Below are positions 22,325 through 22,474 of a DNA stretch of 22,474 nucleotides, piece after piece (within the stretch, counting starts at the first letter, position 1; each line of letters starts with the position of its first letter). The position numbers and the translations under genes were made by a program. Source of the DNA: CAYSUS01 sp964434165. Lineage in GTDB: Bacteria > Planctomycetota > Planctomycetia > Pirellulales > Thermoguttaceae. The stretch is from NCBI GenBank assembly GCA_964434165.1, contig CAYSUS010000111.1, positions 1-22,474 on the forward strand, given 5' to 3'. The notes beneath the pieces were generated by a model. That model worked only from the letters and a program-made list of their open reading frames with translations, searched no databases and was not told the DNA's origin.

Positions 22325-22474
22325 CTTGCGACAATCGCAGCGAACGGAGATCGGGGGACAGCCGGGAAGCACGTTCTCGCCGGCGCGCGGAGCGCGGCCA
22401 CCATCGGACGTCCTCCTCGGTAGGATAAGCAGATCGTGTTGCAGATCCAACATCGCGATGCCGCCATGATCGTG
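22325..22474. other. Right-edge intergenic sequence
   Basis: No gene or clear signal is seen in the final 150 bases. The minus-strand open frame here overlaps the end of the ATPase gene and has shadow-like composition. A short TGCGA/TCGCA dyad after the stop is too weak to call a terminator. Confidence 0.4.

Overview
The window looks like a chromosomal segment of a high-GC planctomycete (Planctomycetota, probably Pirellulales-like). The clues are a PEP-CTERM protein with a VPEP-G-hydrophobic-RRRRR tail and a matching exosortase, a proline-rich secreted protein carrying a GYYPTWW motif, frequent GTG/TTG starts, and GC-rich palindromic intergenic repeats. The assignment rests on recognising these family traits by eye; no database search was possible.

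Layout. (1) 314-3622, + strand: a secreted SGNH-type hydrolase, a secreted protein with a clan GH-A-like Glu pair, and a nucleotide-sugar epimerase/dehydratase. A cluster of hairpins separates the first two. (2) 3895-4797, +: a PEP-CTERM surface protein, resembling choice-of-anchor N proteins, which is a candidate exosortase substrate. (3) 4903-9807, - strand: a probable operon reading wzc-like chain-length/BY-kinase protein, small secreted protein, Wza-like outer-membrane export lipoprotein, proline-rich secreted protein. It converges on the PEP-CTERM gene, with a strong hairpin between them. (4) 9808-13124: a gene-poor regulatory and repeat zone holding only a VanZ-like membrane protein and a FixJ-like regulator with a degenerate receiver, plus two pairs of direct repeats and several hairpins. 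(5) 13125-22324, +: a tight seven-gene cluster of exosortase, second wzc-like kinase (Tyr-rich tail), WecA/TagO-type glycosyl-1-phosphate transferase with an extra C-terminal domain, stand-alone EpsI-type protein, GT4 glycosyltransferase, Wzm-like ABC permease and Wzt-like ATPase with a C-terminal glycan-binding-like domain.

Inferred working model: the phosphoglycosyltransferase primes a lipid carrier, the GT4 enzyme (with others outside the window) extends it, the ABC transporter moves the glycan across the inner membrane, and the Wzc-like proteins with the Wza-like lipoprotein control length and outer-membrane passage. The exosortase/EpsI pair processes PEP-CTERM proteins for surface attachment, possibly to this polymer. 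Mixing ABC-type export (Wzm/Wzt) with Wzc/Wza-type parts, having two near-colinear Wzc paralogues of which only one keeps a Tyr tail, and having a regulator with Glu in place of the phosphoacceptor Asp are the main oddities. I see no CRISPR, rRNA, tRNA, transposase or phage gene.
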